Assembly: GCA_003162655.1 (NCBI GenBank) | Contig: PMMY01000164.1 | Span: forward strand, 709-6,507 | Direction of reading: 5' to 3' | DNA length: 5,799 nucleotides | Origin: Methanobacterium sp. | GTDB taxonomy: Archaea > Methanobacteriota > Methanobacteria > Methanobacteriales > Methanobacteriaceae | Shown here: positions 5,660 to 5,799 of the stretch, in pieces | Layout: each line of letters begins with the position of its first letter | Position numbering within the stretch: the stretch's first letter is position 1 | Made by a program: the position numbers and the translations under genes | The notes under the pieces: generated by a model | Database searches by the model: none | What the model was told of the DNA's origin: nothing | The model's input: only the letters and a program-made list of their open reading frames with translations

Positions 5660-5799
5660 ATGAAAAAATTCGAACTCTACGAAGTTAAAGATAATAAGAT
5701 CATCAGGAAAAATCCGGAATGTGTTAGATGCTCCCACGGTGTTTTCATGGCAGACCATGGCGACCGTTACGCGTGTGGAAAATGTGGATACACCCAGTT
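5660..5799 (+). CDS. rps27ae: Small-subunit ribosomal protein S27ae (eS31), 3' end outside window
   Basis: This small zinc-ribbon 30S protein corresponds to the ribosomal half of the eukaryotic ubiquitin-S27a fusion; in archaea it stands alone. Forty-six codons and two further bases are visible, and only a few residues should be missing from a family of about 50-55. The four zinc Cys are C21-x2-C24 (CVRC) and C39-x2-C42 (CGKC), with the family wording [20 protein letters not shown] between and around them. The ATG at 5660 has GGGGGT (5649-5654) 5 bases upstream, and the gap to rps24e is 11 bases. There is no ubiquitin-like segment. The reading frame is open to the window edge. Confidence 0.94.
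   Translation, partial: MKKFELYEVKDNKIIRKNPECVRCSHGVFMADHGDRYACGKCGYTQ

Overview
The window is archaeal, and looks like an AT-rich methanogenic euryarchaeon of the Methanobacteriales, most like Methanobacterium. The domain call rests on archaeal information-processing proteins found together: aIF5B, a short S6e, aIF2 gamma, Rpo7, Spt4, S24e and S27ae. It is also supported by Shine-Dalgarno sites that match the archaeal anti-SD and by TATA-like A/T boxes in the gaps. The genus is an inference from protein wording and gene order, not a measurement. All nine genes are on the + strand. No tRNA, rRNA, CRISPR array, insertion sequence or other mobile element was seen.

Layout: (1) 1-1158 is the C-terminal two thirds of aIF5B, cut off by the window start. 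(2) A 138-base AT-rich gap holds an inverted repeat and a likely promoter. (3) A translation unit follows: rps6e (TTG start), aIF2 gamma (GTG start) and a Fcf1/VapC9-like PIN-domain nuclease gene that overlaps the end of the aIF2 gamma gene. (4) A 90-base gap carries an A/T box and a perfect 7-1-7 palindrome, and then a family I inorganic pyrophosphatase. (5) A 124-base gap with another perfect 7-1-7 palindrome and a leader hairpin precedes a tight five-gene unit: rpo7 (TTG start), spt4, GTP-dependent dephospho-CoA kinase, rps24e and the start of rps27ae, which runs off the window.

Most of these genes serve gene expression. aIF5B and aIF2 bring and place the initiator tRNA. S6e, S24e and S27ae are small-subunit proteins. 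Rpo7 and Spt4 belong to the transcription machinery. The PIN protein is plausibly a pre-rRNA nuclease. Pyrophosphatase removes the PPi made by RNA synthesis and aminoacylation. The CoA kinase is the metabolic outlier, but this location is typical for it.

The most notable signal is in the PIN gene. A strong Shine-Dalgarno and ATG at 2904 open a frame that carries the first catalytic Asp (LDAN) and then hits TGA at 2952. The rest of the protein continues in the -1 frame from exactly that point. The junction is T TTT TTA, the same heptamer as the HIV-1 gag-pol slippery site. A possible stem-loop begins 8 bases downstream. This is either a programmed -1 frameshift, transcriptional slippage, a recent one-base deletion, or a sequencing error in the T run (6 T instead of 7). 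The sequence alone cannot decide between these.
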